Of a DNA stretch of 64,000 bases, positions 9,571-18,503 are shown piece after piece (within the stretch, counting starts at the first letter, position 1; each line of letters begins with the position of its first letter). The position numbers were made by a program, and so were the translations under genes. The notes under the pieces are model-generated. The model did not search any database, had not been told where the DNA came from, and saw only the letters and a list, made by a program, of their open reading frames with translations. The DNA comes from CAVOHU01 sp963817885 (lineage in GTDB: Bacteria; Acidobacteriota; Vicinamibacteria; Vicinamibacterales; JAKQTR01): the NCBI GenBank assembly GCA_963817885.1, contig CAWFQE010000002.1, positions 682,001 to 746,000 on the forward strand, read 5' to 3'.

Positions 9571-11817
9571 TCAACACTCGGCCTGGGCCGCAACATCACG
9601 GTCGCGACACCCCGCCGCCCGTTCGACCAGCGCATCGACGATGGTCACCGCGGCGTCCGCGGATCCGACGATCACCGGGTTCATGTCGATCGACGCAATC
9701 TGGCCGGTACCGGAAGACAGGATCCGCCCGAGCGTCACCGCCGCCTGGCAGAGCGGCCCCAGATCCAGTGGCGCTTCGCCGCGGGTCCCGCGAAGGATCG
9801 CGGCGACGCGCAGATCGAGAAGTGCTGCTCGAGCGTCGTCGATGTCGAAGGGTGGAATCAGCAGCGCTATGTCATTGACGACCTCGACGTAGCGGCCGCC
9901 GTCACCGATCATCACGGTGGGCCCGAAGATCGGATCGAACTTGCCACCGAGCGCCAGCTCACGGCGCCCCGAGAGCATCGGCGCCACGATGATCCCGTCG
10001 CCGGCGGCCAGCGGCTTCTGCAATCCGGTCCAGAGCCGGTTGAATGCGATCCCAACGTCTGCCTCGGTCTGCACGTTCAGAACGACCAGGCCCAGGTCGG
10101 ATTTGTGCGGGAACCTGGCCGAACACGCCTTCACAACAACCGGGCCGCCGAACTCCCGAAAGGCCTGCCTGGCTTCTGCCGCGGAGCCGCACAGGCGGAG
10201 TCGCACGCAAGGAAGCCCAAACGCTCCCAGGAACTTCAGGCTCTCGGCCTCACTGAGAAAGCGGTCCGTTCCCGGCGGAAGGCTCACCTTCAGCGGGGCA
10301 ATCCTGCGTGCCGGCCCACGGCGCATCAGGCCCGTGTGATGCACGAGTTGCGCAAGGGACTCAATCGCATCGGTCGGATTCTCAAACGTCGGGAGGCCAA
10401 CGTTGCGGAAAGGCGCCGCGACGAGCGGCTGCGTCGCGACAACGACGAGGGGCTTGTGAGTACGAGCGCCAAACGCCGCCGCGTCTTGCGCAAAGCGTTC
10501 GACGTCGTATCCGGCCCCGGCGACCGGGAGCCCGATCAACGACAGATCGATGCCGTCGTCCTCGGCGAGGATCGGCAGGATCTTGCCGAACAGGTGGCTG
10601 TCAGTGAGAAGGGCTGCCGTCACGTCGACTGGATTGGTGGTGGTCGCGAAGGCCGGCAGGGCTCCGGCCAGCGCGGTCGCCGTGTCGCTGCGGAGAACCG
10701 CGAGTTCCAGCTTGCAGTCCTGCACCGCGTCGGCGGCCATCACGCAGGTGGCGCCGGAGTTGCTGATGGCGACCAGCTTGCGTCCGCCAGGGCGCCATCC
10801 CTTCAGGTACAGCTCCGCCGTGCTGACCAGTTCATGCATGTCCCTGGCCCGCCAGATGGCGTGCTTCCGGAAGAACGCATCCACGATGCGATCCTCGCTG
10901 GCGAGTGCGTTGGTGTGGGACCTGGCTGCCGACTGACCGCCCGCCGTTCGGCCGGACTTCACCGCGACGACGGGCACGTCGCGTTCCCGCGCGGTTTCGG
11001 CTGCCAGTGCGAGCGCCTCCGCGTCGCGGATGCCCTCGATGTACAGGAGCAGGAGGCGAACCGCCGGGTCACGTGCCACGACCAACGCAAGTTCGGGCAG
11101 GCTGACGTCGGCGTCGTTGCCTGTCGCGTGGACGTGACGGACGCCGATGCCACGCGCGCGGAGGAGCCCGTACGGGACGACACTCATGATGCCGCTCTGG
11201 CTGACGATGCCAACCGGACCGTCCGATGGCGGCACCTCGTGGAACATCGTCGAGAAGCTCGCCACGACCCCGGTGGCGAAGTTGGCCAGCCCCTGCGAGT
11301 TCGGGCCTACGATTCTCATCCCGGCGGCCCGAGCCCGCGCAACCAGGTCGCGCTCCGCCGCGATCGCGATCGGATCGGATGTCTCACCGAAGCCGGAAGA
11401 CATGATGATCGCGAGCCTGACGCCGCGTTCGGCGCAGGCGTCGACCGCCGACGCCACCGCGCTCGCCGGCGCGGCGATGATGGCCAGGGCGGGAACCTCC
11501 GGCAGGTCGGCGACGCTCGCATATGCCTCGAGTCCCTGGACCGTCGCCCGAGCGGGATTGATCGGGAAGATCCGGCCCCGGTAACCGAACCGCGACAGAT
11601 ACGCGATTGGGCGGCCGCCGACCTTGTTCGGATTGTCGGAAGCCCCTATGACCGCGATCGCCTTCGGATCGAGCGCTGCAGCGAGCCGATCCGGGTTGGA
11701 CGACGACGTCCGGGCGGGTGCCGAATCCAGCCGGGCCGTTTCCGGCCATGATTCGATGGCGCGAGGATTCTGCGTGTCAGCAGCCAATGAGGCGGGGCTT
11801 TCCCTGGGGGGCATCAT
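9571..11817 (-). CDS. Acetate--CoA ligase family protein (ADP-forming acyl-CoA synthetase)
   Basis: 748 residues in the single-chain order CoA-binding domain (IAVIGASDNPNKVGGRPI), succinyl-CoA-ligase-like domains (GIVSQSGIMSVV; SHTNALAS, whose His is the expected phospho-carrier) and C-terminal ATP-grasp (VVVKACSARFPHKSDLGLV, SIDMNPVIV). The family makes acyl-CoA from a free acid, CoA and ATP, giving ADP and phosphate. Start ATG 11817 overlaps the stop of the reductase gene as ATGA, so the two are translationally coupled. With that reductase it forms the leftward arm of a divergent acyl-CoA catabolic locus. The N-terminal 45 residues are Ala/Pro/Ser-rich and poorly conserved-looking. The acid substrate is not identifiable. 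Confidence 0.88.
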   Translation of the reverse strand: MMPPRESPASLAADTQNPRAIESWPETARLDSAPARTSSSNPDRLAAALDPKAIAVIGASDNPNKVGGRPIAYLSRFGYRGRIFPINPARATVQGLEAYASVADLPEVPALAIIAAPASAVASAVDACAERGVRLAIIMSSGFGETSDPIAIAAERDLVARARAAGMRIVGPNSQGLANFATGVVASFSTMFHEVPPSDGPVGIVSQSGIMSVVPYGLLRARGIGVRHVHATGNDADVSLPELALVVARDPAVRLLLLYIEGIRDAEALALAAETARERDVPVVAVKSGRTAGGQSAARSHTNALASEDRIVDAFFRKHAIWRARDMHELVSTAELYLKGWRPGGRKLVAISNSGATCVMAADAVQDCKLELAVLRSDTATALAGALPAFATTTNPVDVTAALLTDSHLFGKILPILAEDDGIDLSLIGLPVAGAGYDVERFAQDAAAFGARTHKPLVVVATQPLVAAPFRNVGLPTFENPTDAIESLAQLVHHTGLMRRGPARRIAPLKVSLPPGTDRFLSEAESLKFLGAFGLPCVRLRLCGSAAEARQAFREFGGPVVVKACSARFPHKSDLGLVVLNVQTEADVGIAFNRLWTGLQKPLAAGDGIIVAPMLSGRRELALGGKFDPIFGPTVMIGDGGRYVEVVNDIALLIPPFDIDDARAALLDLRVAAILRGTRGEAPLDLGPLCQAAVTLGRILSSGTGQIASIDMNPVIVGSADAAVTIVDALVERAAGCRDRDVAAQAEC

Positions 11818-12638
11818 GTGTCGCCTTCAGGATCGTGAGTGTCCGTTGCGCCAATCGCCGGCGGACTGATTCGACCGTTGTGCAGCCACAGGCCTCCATC
11901 CACCACGAGCGTCACCCCGTTGATGAACGAGGAGGCGCCCGAGCAGAGAAAGAGCGCGGCCCGTGCGATGTCATCCACTCGCGCAAGGCGGCGGAGCGGG
12001 CATTGCCTGATCACGGCATCACGCCGGCCCGCGGACAGCAGCCGGCTGGTGCCTTCGGTTTCGTCAGTGGGTCCCGGGGCGATGCCATTGACGCGGACGC
12101 CGAGTGGGCCCCATTCGGTCGCAAGAGTACGGGTCAGCGCGTCGACACCGGCCTTGGCGGCCGCGGCATGGACCTGTCCGATGGTTCCGAGGTAGTGGAG
12201 CGTGGCGCTGATGTTCAGGATCGTTCCCGTGCGCGCCTTGAGGTGGGGCAAGGCTGCGTGCGACACGTTGAAGGTCCCCTTCAGGTCGATGTCGACGACA
12301 GTCCCGAAACCGTTCGGTGACAGATCCTCGGCCATGCAGAAGAAGTTGCCGGCCGCGCAGTTGACGAGGATGTTGAGGCCGCCCAGTTCTTCGACGGTCT
12401 GGGCAACGACCGACTGGACCTCGGCCGGGTGCCTGACGTCGCACGCAGCTGCGAGGGCGCGACGGCCCACCCTCCGGATCTCGTCGGCGGTTGTGCCGAG
12501 GTGCGACCGGTTCCGGCTCGTGATTGCGACATCGCACCCGTGGGCAGCGAGCGCCAGGGCGATGCCCCGGCCAATGCCGGTGCCGCCCCCCGTGACCAGC
12601 GCAACCTGTCCGTTCAGCAAGTCCTTTTGAAAGCACAT
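11814..12638 (-). CDS. Short-chain dehydrogenase, 2,4-dienoyl-CoA reductase (DECR2-like)
   Basis: 274 residues. Rossmann motif TGGGTGIGRG, NCAAGNFF, and NISATLHYLGTIGQVHAAAAKAG. The usual catalytic Tyr of YxxxK is replaced (QVHAAAAKAG), exactly the pattern of the peroxisomal-type 2,4-dienoyl-CoA reductases, and TEWGPLGVRVNGIAPGP with TEG also fits that subfamily. It should reduce 2,4-dienoyl-CoA with NADPH so that polyunsaturated acyl-CoAs can enter beta-oxidation. Start ATG 12638 is chosen because GGAG sits 6 bases upstream; a GTG lies 12 bases further up. First gene of the leftward operon; a perfect palindrome lies 100 bases upstream. Confidence 0.85.
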   Translation of the reverse strand: MCFQKDLLNGQVALVTGGGTGIGRGIALALAAHGCDVAITSRNRSHLGTTADEIRRVGRRALAAACDVRHPAEVQSVVAQTVEELGGLNILVNCAAGNFFCMAEDLSPNGFGTVVDIDLKGTFNVSHAALPHLKARTGTILNISATLHYLGTIGQVHAAAAKAGVDALTRTLATEWGPLGVRVNGIAPGPTDETEGTSRLLSAGRRDAVIRQCPLRRLARVDDIARAALFLCSGASSFINGVTLVVDGGLWLHNGRISPPAIGATDTHDPEGDT

Positions 12639-12738
12639 GGAAGACTCCACGTTCCGGGTGGGCGGCAGGCCATGCGGGCCGCCCGCCCAACATCAGGCTT
12701 GACAGTCGCTCGATAGTAGGTTGTAGTAACCAAGCCAC

Positions 12739-12758
12739 GAGCGAACATATGTTCGCTC
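12739..12758. promoter_or_regulatory. Perfect 20-bp palindromic operator between divergent CoA operons
   Basis: Half-site GAGCGAACAT followed by its exact complement. It lies 100 bases upstream of the reductase start and 132 bases upstream of the CoA-transferase start, so one bound dimer could control both directions. TetR-type repressors of acyl-CoA genes often bind palindromes of this size; no regulator gene adjoins it, and the IclR gene at 1999-2817 is another candidate. Confidence 0.6.
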
Positions 12759-12890
12759 ATCGAGCATCCAGACGCAAGGTCGGCAGATACCGTTGCTGCG
12801 GTCGCCCCGGCGCCGGGCTCACCGCCCGCGGCAACGAGCGACATCGCGTGCGGCCGAATCGCCAGGGCTTTGCGAGCAGAGGGCTGACCA

Positions 12891-14099
12891 TTGAGCATCC
12901 TCACTGACATTCGCGTGGTGGACCTGACACGCAACATCGCCGGGCCATTCTGCACGATGACGCTCGGAGACTTGGGCGCCGACGTCATCAAGATCGAACG
13001 GCCCGATACCGGCGACGACACCCGTGAGTGGCGTCCACCGGAGTGGGCTGGACAGAGCTCGACCTACCTGGCTTTCAATCGGAACAAGCGGAGTGTAGCA
13101 CTCGATCTGGACCAGCCGGACGGCCGCGATATCGTGCGCCGCCTGGTCACGAAAGCCGACGTGGTCGTCGAGAGCTTCAGGCCCGGGAGCCTGGCCAGGC
13201 GAGGGCTTGCCTACGAACAGGTGCGGGAGATCAATCCGCGGGTCGTCTACTGCTCGATCTCGGGGTTCGGAGCGCGGGGTCCTGACCAGGCACGGCCGGC
13301 CTATGACCCGGTCATCCAGGCATTCTGCGGCATCATGAGCGTGACGGGCGATCCTGACGGAGTGCCTGTCCGCACTGGCCCGGCGGTCGTCGACATGGGC
13401 GCGGGACTCTGGGGCGCGATCGGCATTCTGGCCGCCCTCTTCGATCGAGAGCACACCGGGCACGGGCGGCTGGTCGAAACGAGCCTGCTCGAAACGGGCC
13501 TCGGCTGGCTCAGTTACCACGTCGCCGGGTACCTTGGATCCGGCGTCATTCCCGGGCGAATCGGGTCGCGCGGATTGGTCGCCGCACCGTACGAGACGTT
13601 CCGAGCCCAGGACCAGTACCTCTTTCTGGCCGCTCCCAACGATCAGCTCTTCATCAGGCTGTGCAAGGCCCTCGACCTCGGCCACCTCCCCCATGACCCG
13701 CGATTCACGTCGAATCCGCAACGCCTTGCCAACCGGAATGCCCTCCACGATCTCCTGGAGGCGCGGTTCAAGTCGGCGCCGGCCGAGCATTGGGAGCTGC
13801 TCCTGCTGGCGCAGGAGGTCCCCTGCAGCCGCATCCGGACGCTGGATCAGGTTGTGCGCGATCCGCAGGTCGCCGCGCTCTCCCAGATGCTCGCCCTCTC
13901 GCATCCACAAGTCCCGAACCTCCGCCAGGTCGATCTCCCGTTCACGATCGACGGTCAGCGTTCCGTGCGGCGGGAGGCTCCGCCTGCACTTGGGGAGCAT
14001 ACGGACGAAATCCTTCTGGACCTCGGTTACGACCAGGATCGAATTGACATGTGGCGCCAGGCCGGCGTGATCGGCGGCGCCGCGGTCATTGGAGCATGA
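12891..14099 (+). CDS. CaiB/BaiF family (class III) CoA-transferase
   Basis: 402 residues with TTG start at 12891; no better in-frame start fits the conserved N-terminus (LTDIRVVDLTRNIAGPFCTMTLGDLGADVIKIE). Further family marks are NRNKRSVALDL, VVVESFRPGSLARRGL, YCSISGFG and VVDMGAGLWGAIGI, the Asp being the expected catalytic acid. It moves CoA between an acyl-CoA donor and a carboxylate. First gene of a five-gene rightward operon with only 3 bases to the next gene. Having both a CoA-transferase and a divergent CoA ligase gives the locus two ways to activate an acid. Confidence 0.9.
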   Translation: MSILTDIRVVDLTRNIAGPFCTMTLGDLGADVIKIERPDTGDDTREWRPPEWAGQSSTYLAFNRNKRSVALDLDQPDGRDIVRRLVTKADVVVESFRPGSLARRGLAYEQVREINPRVVYCSISGFGARGPDQARPAYDPVIQAFCGIMSVTGDPDGVPVRTGPAVVDMGAGLWGAIGILAALFDREHTGHGRLVETSLLETGLGWLSYHVAGYLGSGVIPGRIGSRGLVAAPYETFRAQDQYLFLAAPNDQLFIRLCKALDLGHLPHDPRFTSNPQRLANRNALHDLLEARFKSAPAEHWELLLLAQEVPCSRIRTLDQVVRDPQVAALSQMLALSHPQVPNLRQVDLPFTIDGQRSVRREAPPALGEHTDEILLDLGYDQDRIDMWRQAGVIGGAAVIGA

Positions 14100-14102
14100 A
14101 CG

Positions 14103-14960
14103 ATGACAACAACGCTGGCGGTCGTGGGCGCGGGAACGATGGGGCAGGGCATCGCCTACGCAGCGATTGTCTCGGGATTCGACACGCGCCTGCACGACGT
14201 GGCGGAGGCGGGGCTGCGGAAAGCGACCGGGGTGATCGACGGGGTGCTTGCCAGGAGCGTCGAACTCGGCAAGCTGACGAATGATCAGCGGCAGGATGCG
14301 CGCAGCCGCCTGACGGTCACCACCGATCTTGCAGCAGCCGTGCAGGGCGCCGGGTTCATCATCGAATCGGTCCCCGAGCGCATCGACGTCAAGCTCGGGC
14401 TCTACCACGAGCTCGACCGGCTCGCGCCGGACGCGATCCTCGCGTCCAACACCTCATCGCTGAGCATCACGGAAATGGCCTCGGCGCTCACCAACCCGCG
14501 CCGGCTCGCCGGCATGCACTTCTTCAACCCTGTTCACAAGATGAAGCTCGTCGAAATCGTGCGCGCCCTCGACAGCTCGCCCGAGACGATCGCCACCATC
14601 GAGCAGATCGCCCGGCAGATGGGCAAGGAGACGGTCGTGGTGCGCGAGTCGGCCGGCTTCATCACGAGCCGCGTCAACGCGATGATCGGCAACGAAGCGT
14701 TCTTCATGTTGCAGGAGGGAGTCGCGTCGGCCGAAGACATCGACAAGGCCTTGAAGCTCGGCCTGAACCATCCCATGGGCCCGTTCGAGCTGGTGGATCT
14801 CGTCGGTCTCGACACCCGGCTTGGCGTCCTGCAATTCCTTCACCAGAGCCTGGGCGATAAATATCGCCCGTGCCCGCTGCTGGTCCAGCACGTGAAGGCC
14901 GGACGGCTCGGTCGCAAGGTCGGCCGCGGCGTATACGACTACCAGAAGCAGATGCAGTAA
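14103..14960 (+). CDS. 3-hydroxyacyl-CoA dehydrogenase (3-hydroxybutyryl-CoA dehydrogenase type)
   Basis: 285 residues, the usual single-function length. NAD-binding GAGTMGQGIA at the start, IIESVPERIDVK, ASNTSSLSIT, GMHFFNPVHKMKLVEIV (catalytic His) and NHPMGPFELVDLVGLD in the C-terminal helical domain. It oxidises (S)-3-hydroxyacyl-CoA to 3-oxoacyl-CoA, directly supplying the thiolase encoded next. Starts 3 bases after the CoA-transferase stop. Confidence 0.93.
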   Translation: MTTTLAVVGAGTMGQGIAYAAIVSGFDTRLHDVAEAGLRKATGVIDGVLARSVELGKLTNDQRQDARSRLTVTTDLAAAVQGAGFIIESVPERIDVKLGLYHELDRLAPDAILASNTSSLSITEMASALTNPRRLAGMHFFNPVHKMKLVEIVRALDSSPETIATIEQIARQMGKETVVVRESAGFITSRVNAMIGNEAFFMLQEGVASAEDIDKALKLGLNHPMGPFELVDLVGLDTRLGVLQFLHQSLGDKYRPCPLLVQHVKAGRLGRKVGRGVYDYQKQMQ

Positions 14961-14972
14961 GGGAGGCCGGCC

Positions 14973-16169
14973 GTGGAAGACGCAGTCATTGTCGACGCCG
15001 TTCGGACGCCGGTCGGCCGGTACGGGGGAGCACTGAAGGACGTTCGACCGGACGATCTGGCGGCACGATGCGTGCGTGCAATCATCGAACGCACCGGCAT
15101 CGATCCGAACCTGATCGACGATGTCATCCTCGGCTGCACGAACCAGGCGGGAGAGGACAACCGCAATGTCGGCCGGATGGCGTCGCTGCTCGCCGGCCTT
15201 CCGGTGCGGGTGCCTGGGCAGACCGTGAACCGGCTGTGTGGCTCCGGCCTGAGCGCGGCGATCAGCGCGGCCCACGCCATTCGGAGCGGCGAGGGGCAGG
15301 TGTTCATCGCGGGCGGAACCGAGTCGATGACCCGGGCGCCGTTTGCCTTCGCCAAGCCGGCGGTCGGCTTTCCGCGTGATGTCAAAGTCTTCGATACCAC
15401 GATCGGCTGGCGTTTCGTCAACCAGAAGCTGGCCGACCTCCATCATCCATACAGCCTGGGAGAAACGGCCGAACTCGTCGCGGAGCGTTACGGCGTGACG
15501 CGCGAGGCGCTCGACGAATTCGCGCTGTCGAGCCAGCAGAAATGGGGGGCGGCGCACCAGGCGTCCAGGTTCGCAGACGAGATCGTGCCGGTGTCCATTC
15601 CGCAACCCGAAGGGGGCGCCGTCGTTGTCGATCGGGACGAACATCCGCGGCCCGATGTCACGCTCGGCCAGCTCGCCAGGCTGCCGGCGGCGTTCAAGGC
15701 CGGAGGCGTCAGCACCGCCGGCAACTCGAGCGGCATCAACGACGGAGCTGCCGCGCTGCTGATCATGGAAGCAGGCACGGCGGCCCGGCTCGGTCTGACT
15801 CCCCTCGCGCGCTTTGTTGCCAGCGGCGTCCAGGGCGTCGATCCGGCGTACATGGGGCTTGGGCCCATCCCTGCCACACGCCAGGCCCTCTCGCGAGCGG
15901 GCCTGACGATCGGGCAGATCGACTTGATCGAGCTGAACGAGGCATTCGCGGCGCAATCGGTTCCGTGCATACGGGAGCTGGACATGGATCCGGCAAGGGT
16001 CAACGTCAACGGCGGTGCGATAGCCATCGGCCATCCGCTGGGGTCGACCGGCGCCCGGCTGCTCACCACTCTGGTCCACGAGATGAAACGCCGCGGCTCG
16101 AGGTACGGCCTGGTGACGATGTGCATCGGCGTCGGGCAGGGAATCGCGGCGGTTGTCGAGCGCGCGTAG
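14973..16169 (+). CDS. Thiolase (acetyl-CoA C-acyltransferase)
   Basis: 398 residues with GTG start at 14973 and GGGAGG upstream. Nucleophilic Cys in NRLCGSGLSAA, GNSSGINDGAAA, the NEAFA loop, GGAIAIGHPLGSTGAR (His) and the second Cys in TMCIGVGQG. It cleaves 3-oxoacyl-CoA with CoA. The sequence style is close to 3-oxoadipyl-CoA/acetyl-CoA acyltransferases, so an aromatic- or dicarboxylate-derived substrate is possible. 12 bases after the dehydrogenase, clearly the same operon. Confidence 0.92.
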   Translation: MEDAVIVDAVRTPVGRYGGALKDVRPDDLAARCVRAIIERTGIDPNLIDDVILGCTNQAGEDNRNVGRMASLLAGLPVRVPGQTVNRLCGSGLSAAISAAHAIRSGEGQVFIAGGTESMTRAPFAFAKPAVGFPRDVKVFDTTIGWRFVNQKLADLHHPYSLGETAELVAERYGVTREALDEFALSSQQKWGAAHQASRFADEIVPVSIPQPEGGAVVVDRDEHPRPDVTLGQLARLPAAFKAGGVSTAGNSSGINDGAAALLIMEAGTAARLGLTPLARFVASGVQGVDPAYMGLGPIPATRQALSRAGLTIGQIDLIELNEAFAAQSVPCIRELDMDPARVNVNGGAIAIGHPLGSTGARLLTTLVHEMKRRGSRYGLVTMCIGVGQGIAAVVERA

Positions 16170-16260
16170 CCTGAGATTTTGAGATTTCGGCGTCCAGCCC
16201 CGTCCAGCCGGCAGCGGTTCACGGGGCCAACGTCGGCATCACCCGTTCAGGGGTGACTTT

Positions 16261-17034
16261 ATGTACAGCAACATCCGTGTCAGCGTCGACCAGGCGATTG
16301 CGACGCTGACGGTCGATCGGCCGGCGGTCCGCAATGCCCTCGATCGCGACACCATCGCGGAGTGCGCTGACGCGCTGACTCACCTTGCCGTCGACGACAC
16401 AATCGGCGTCCTGATCATCACGGGGGCCGGGGACAAGGCCTTCGTCTCTGGCGCCGACATCAACGACCTGCGTGCGCGGACCACGCGGGACGGCCTCGCG
16501 TCCGTCACGTCGTCGTTCTTCTCGGCTGTCGAACGATTCCCACGGCCGACCATCGCCGCCGTCAACGGTTACGCGCTCGGGGGTGGCTGCGAACTGGCCC
16601 TGGCGTGCGACATCCGAGTCGCCGCGGAGGGCGCCCGATTCGGGCAGCCCGAACTCGGCCTCGGCATCATCCCCGGGGCGGGCGGCACGCAGCGATTGCC
16701 CCGAATCGTGGGGCTGGGTCTCGCCAAGCACCTGGTTCTGACGGGCGAGATCATCGACGCGTCGCGCGCGCTCCAGATCGGACTTGTCTCGGCCGTCGCG
16801 CCCGTCCGGACGCTGCTCGAGCTGGCGGGCGACATCGCGCGCCGCATCATCCGGCAGGGCCCCCTCGCCGCGCGCCTGGCCAAGCTCGCGCTGAACGCGT
16901 CAGCCCGCGTCGATCTGGACTCGGGCCTGTTGATCGAAACGCTCGCGCAGACCATCTGCTTCGGTTCCGAGGACAAACGCGAAGGCACCACCGCGTTCAT
17001 CGAAAAACGCAAGGCCTCGTTCACGGGGCGGTGA
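16261..17034 (+). CDS. Enoyl-CoA hydratase/isomerase (crotonase family)
   Basis: 257 residues. The oxyanion-hole segment AFVSGADINDL and both catalytic glutamates, in GGGCELALACD and PELGLGIIPGAGGTQRL, are present, so hydratase activity is expected. It hydrates 2-enoyl-CoA to the 3-hydroxyacyl-CoA used by the dehydrogenase two genes upstream. AGGGGTG precedes ATG 16261. A 91-base gap after the thiolase is the only sizeable gap in the operon. Confidence 0.92.
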   Translation: MYSNIRVSVDQAIATLTVDRPAVRNALDRDTIAECADALTHLAVDDTIGVLIITGAGDKAFVSGADINDLRARTTRDGLASVTSSFFSAVERFPRPTIAAVNGYALGGGCELALACDIRVAAEGARFGQPELGLGIIPGAGGTQRLPRIVGLGLAKHLVLTGEIIDASRALQIGLVSAVAPVRTLLELAGDIARRIIRQGPLAARLAKLALNASARVDLDSGLLIETLAQTICFGSEDKREGTTAFIEKRKASFTGR

Positions 17035-17044
17035 CGGGAATCAC

Positions 17045-18388
17045 ATGGCCACTGATGCGGACTCAATCGTTCAGGCCGGGACAGCAATCGCGTTGAGCGA
17101 GGCACCACCGCGTTCCTCGACGGACGCTGGCGCTGGTTCCCGCAGCGGCGATAACGCTCGAGTCGCCACGCGCGCGGATTCGATGGACAAGGCCGGCAAG
17201 ACCGTCGCGCTGGCGGTGTTCATCGCCTTGATCGTCGATGGCATGGATCTCCAGATGCTCGCGCTGGCGTTGCCGAGCATCTCGAGCGAGATGAAGGTGT
17301 CGGGTCTGATGGCAGGGGCCCTTGGGACCTACACCCTGCTGGGAATGGGGATAGGCGGAATCCTCGCCGGCTGGCTGTCGGACCGGCTGGGGAGGGTCCG
17401 GGTCACGTGGTGGGCGATCGTGGTCTTCTCCGTCTGCACGGCCGTGATCGCCGTCTGCCAGCAATACTGGCAGATCGCGGTCATGCGTTTCATTTCGGGA
17501 TTCGGGATCGCCGCGCTCTACAGCATCGGCACGCTGCTGGCCGCCGAATACGTGCCCACCAGGATCAGAACGACCGTTCTTGGACTCTTGCAGGCGGGAT
17601 GGTCCGTCGGGTATGTGATCGCGGCCGTACTCTCGTCGTTTATCATCCCCGTCGCCGGCTGGCGGCTCCTGTTCCTCTGCGCGATCGTACCGGGTGTCCT
17701 GTCGTTGCTGCTCCTGCGGGGAACCTCCGACCCACCGAGCTGGGTCGCGGCACGCCAGGCGGTCCGGGCGTCAGGAAAGCCGAGGAATGAGTTCGGGCTG
17801 CTTTGGGCGAACGGATCGACACGCCGGACATTCATCCTCTGGTGCGTCGCATCATCAGCCCTTCAATTCGGCTACTACGGTGCCAACACCTGGTTGCCGA
17901 GTTACCTGGTCAGTGATCTCGGCGTCAATCTGAAGAACATGGGCTGGTACGTCGCGGCCACCTATTCCATGATGGTGTTCGGGAAAATCATCACGGGGTA
18001 CCTCGCGGACATGTTCGGGCGGAGGAGAATGTGGACGATCGCCGGGCTGGTGACCGCGGTCTATCTGCCTCTGGTGATATTCGTCGCCACTCCTGGGAAC
18101 GTGGCCTTCCTGCTGCTCTTCTTCGGCCTGCTCTACGGGGCGCCGTACGCCATCAACTCGACGTACCTCAGCGAGAGCTTCCCCGCGTCGATTCGTGGGA
18201 CCGCGGTCGCCACCTCGTACAACGTGGGCCGTATTGGCGCGGCCATCTCGCCTCTCATGATCGGTCTGGTGGCGAACACTTACTCCATCGGCGCCGGGCT
18301 GGCGCTGCTGGGTATCTCGTACATCTTCTGCGCACTCGTGCCGGGCATCTTCATACGGGAGAAGATGTACGACCCTCGGGCTGCGTGA
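17045..18388 (+). CDS. MFS transporter, aromatic acid:H+ symporter (AAHS)-like
   Basis: 447 residues, 12 predicted membrane segments. The AAHS mark IVDGMDLQMLALALPSI opens the first helix, GWLSDRLGRVRV is the loop 2-3 motif, and its echo GYLADMFGRRRMW is in loop 8-9; the two acidic residues of the first helix are needed for proton coupling in this family. The first 45 residues are hydrophilic, so initiation at an internal Met near residue 47 is possible. Last gene of the operon, 10 bases after the hydratase. It suggests the pathway starts with uptake of a carboxylic, probably aromatic, acid. Confidence 0.88.
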   Translation: MATDADSIVQAGTAIALSEAPPRSSTDAGAGSRSGDNARVATRADSMDKAGKTVALAVFIALIVDGMDLQMLALALPSISSEMKVSGLMAGALGTYTLLGMGIGGILAGWLSDRLGRVRVTWWAIVVFSVCTAVIAVCQQYWQIAVMRFISGFGIAALYSIGTLLAAEYVPTRIRTTVLGLLQAGWSVGYVIAAVLSSFIIPVAGWRLLFLCAIVPGVLSLLLLRGTSDPPSWVAARQAVRASGKPRNEFGLLWANGSTRRTFILWCVASSALQFGYYGANTWLPSYLVSDLGVNLKNMGWYVAATYSMMVFGKIITGYLADMFGRRRMWTIAGLVTAVYLPLVIFVATPGNVAFLLLFFGLLYGAPYAINSTYLSESFPASIRGTAVATSYNVGRIGAAISPLMIGLVANTYSIGAGLALLGISYIFCALVPGIFIREKMYDPRAA

Positions 18389-18404
18389 GGCACCACTCCC
18401 AACT

Positions 18405-18479
18405 AGGGGTCGGGACGGATTTCGCGCATTTCATTTCCGTAACTCGGTTTCGTAATGCGCGAAATCCGTCCCGACCCCT
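18405..18479. repeat. 75-bp inverted-repeat element, copy 2
   Basis: Perfect 26-base arms starting AGGGGTCGGGACGGATTTCG. Only one base differs from copy 1 at 1632-1706. It lies between the convergent MFS and GH92 genes, 16 bases after the MFS stop, so its hairpin could also act as a bidirectional terminator. Confidence 0.85.
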
Positions 18480-18503
18480 GCTCTTCCGAGAGCCAGCCTC
18501 GCC

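Noticed and set aside
9526..11751. Long plus-strand open frame (741 codons) opposite the acyl-CoA synthetase
   Set aside because: Composition is Arg/Asp/Val-rich antisense shadow with no domain; the minus-strand protein is clearly real.
12819..14408. Minus-strand open frame (529 codons) opposite the CoA-transferase and dehydrogenase
   Set aside because: Crosses two real plus-strand genes and has no domain.
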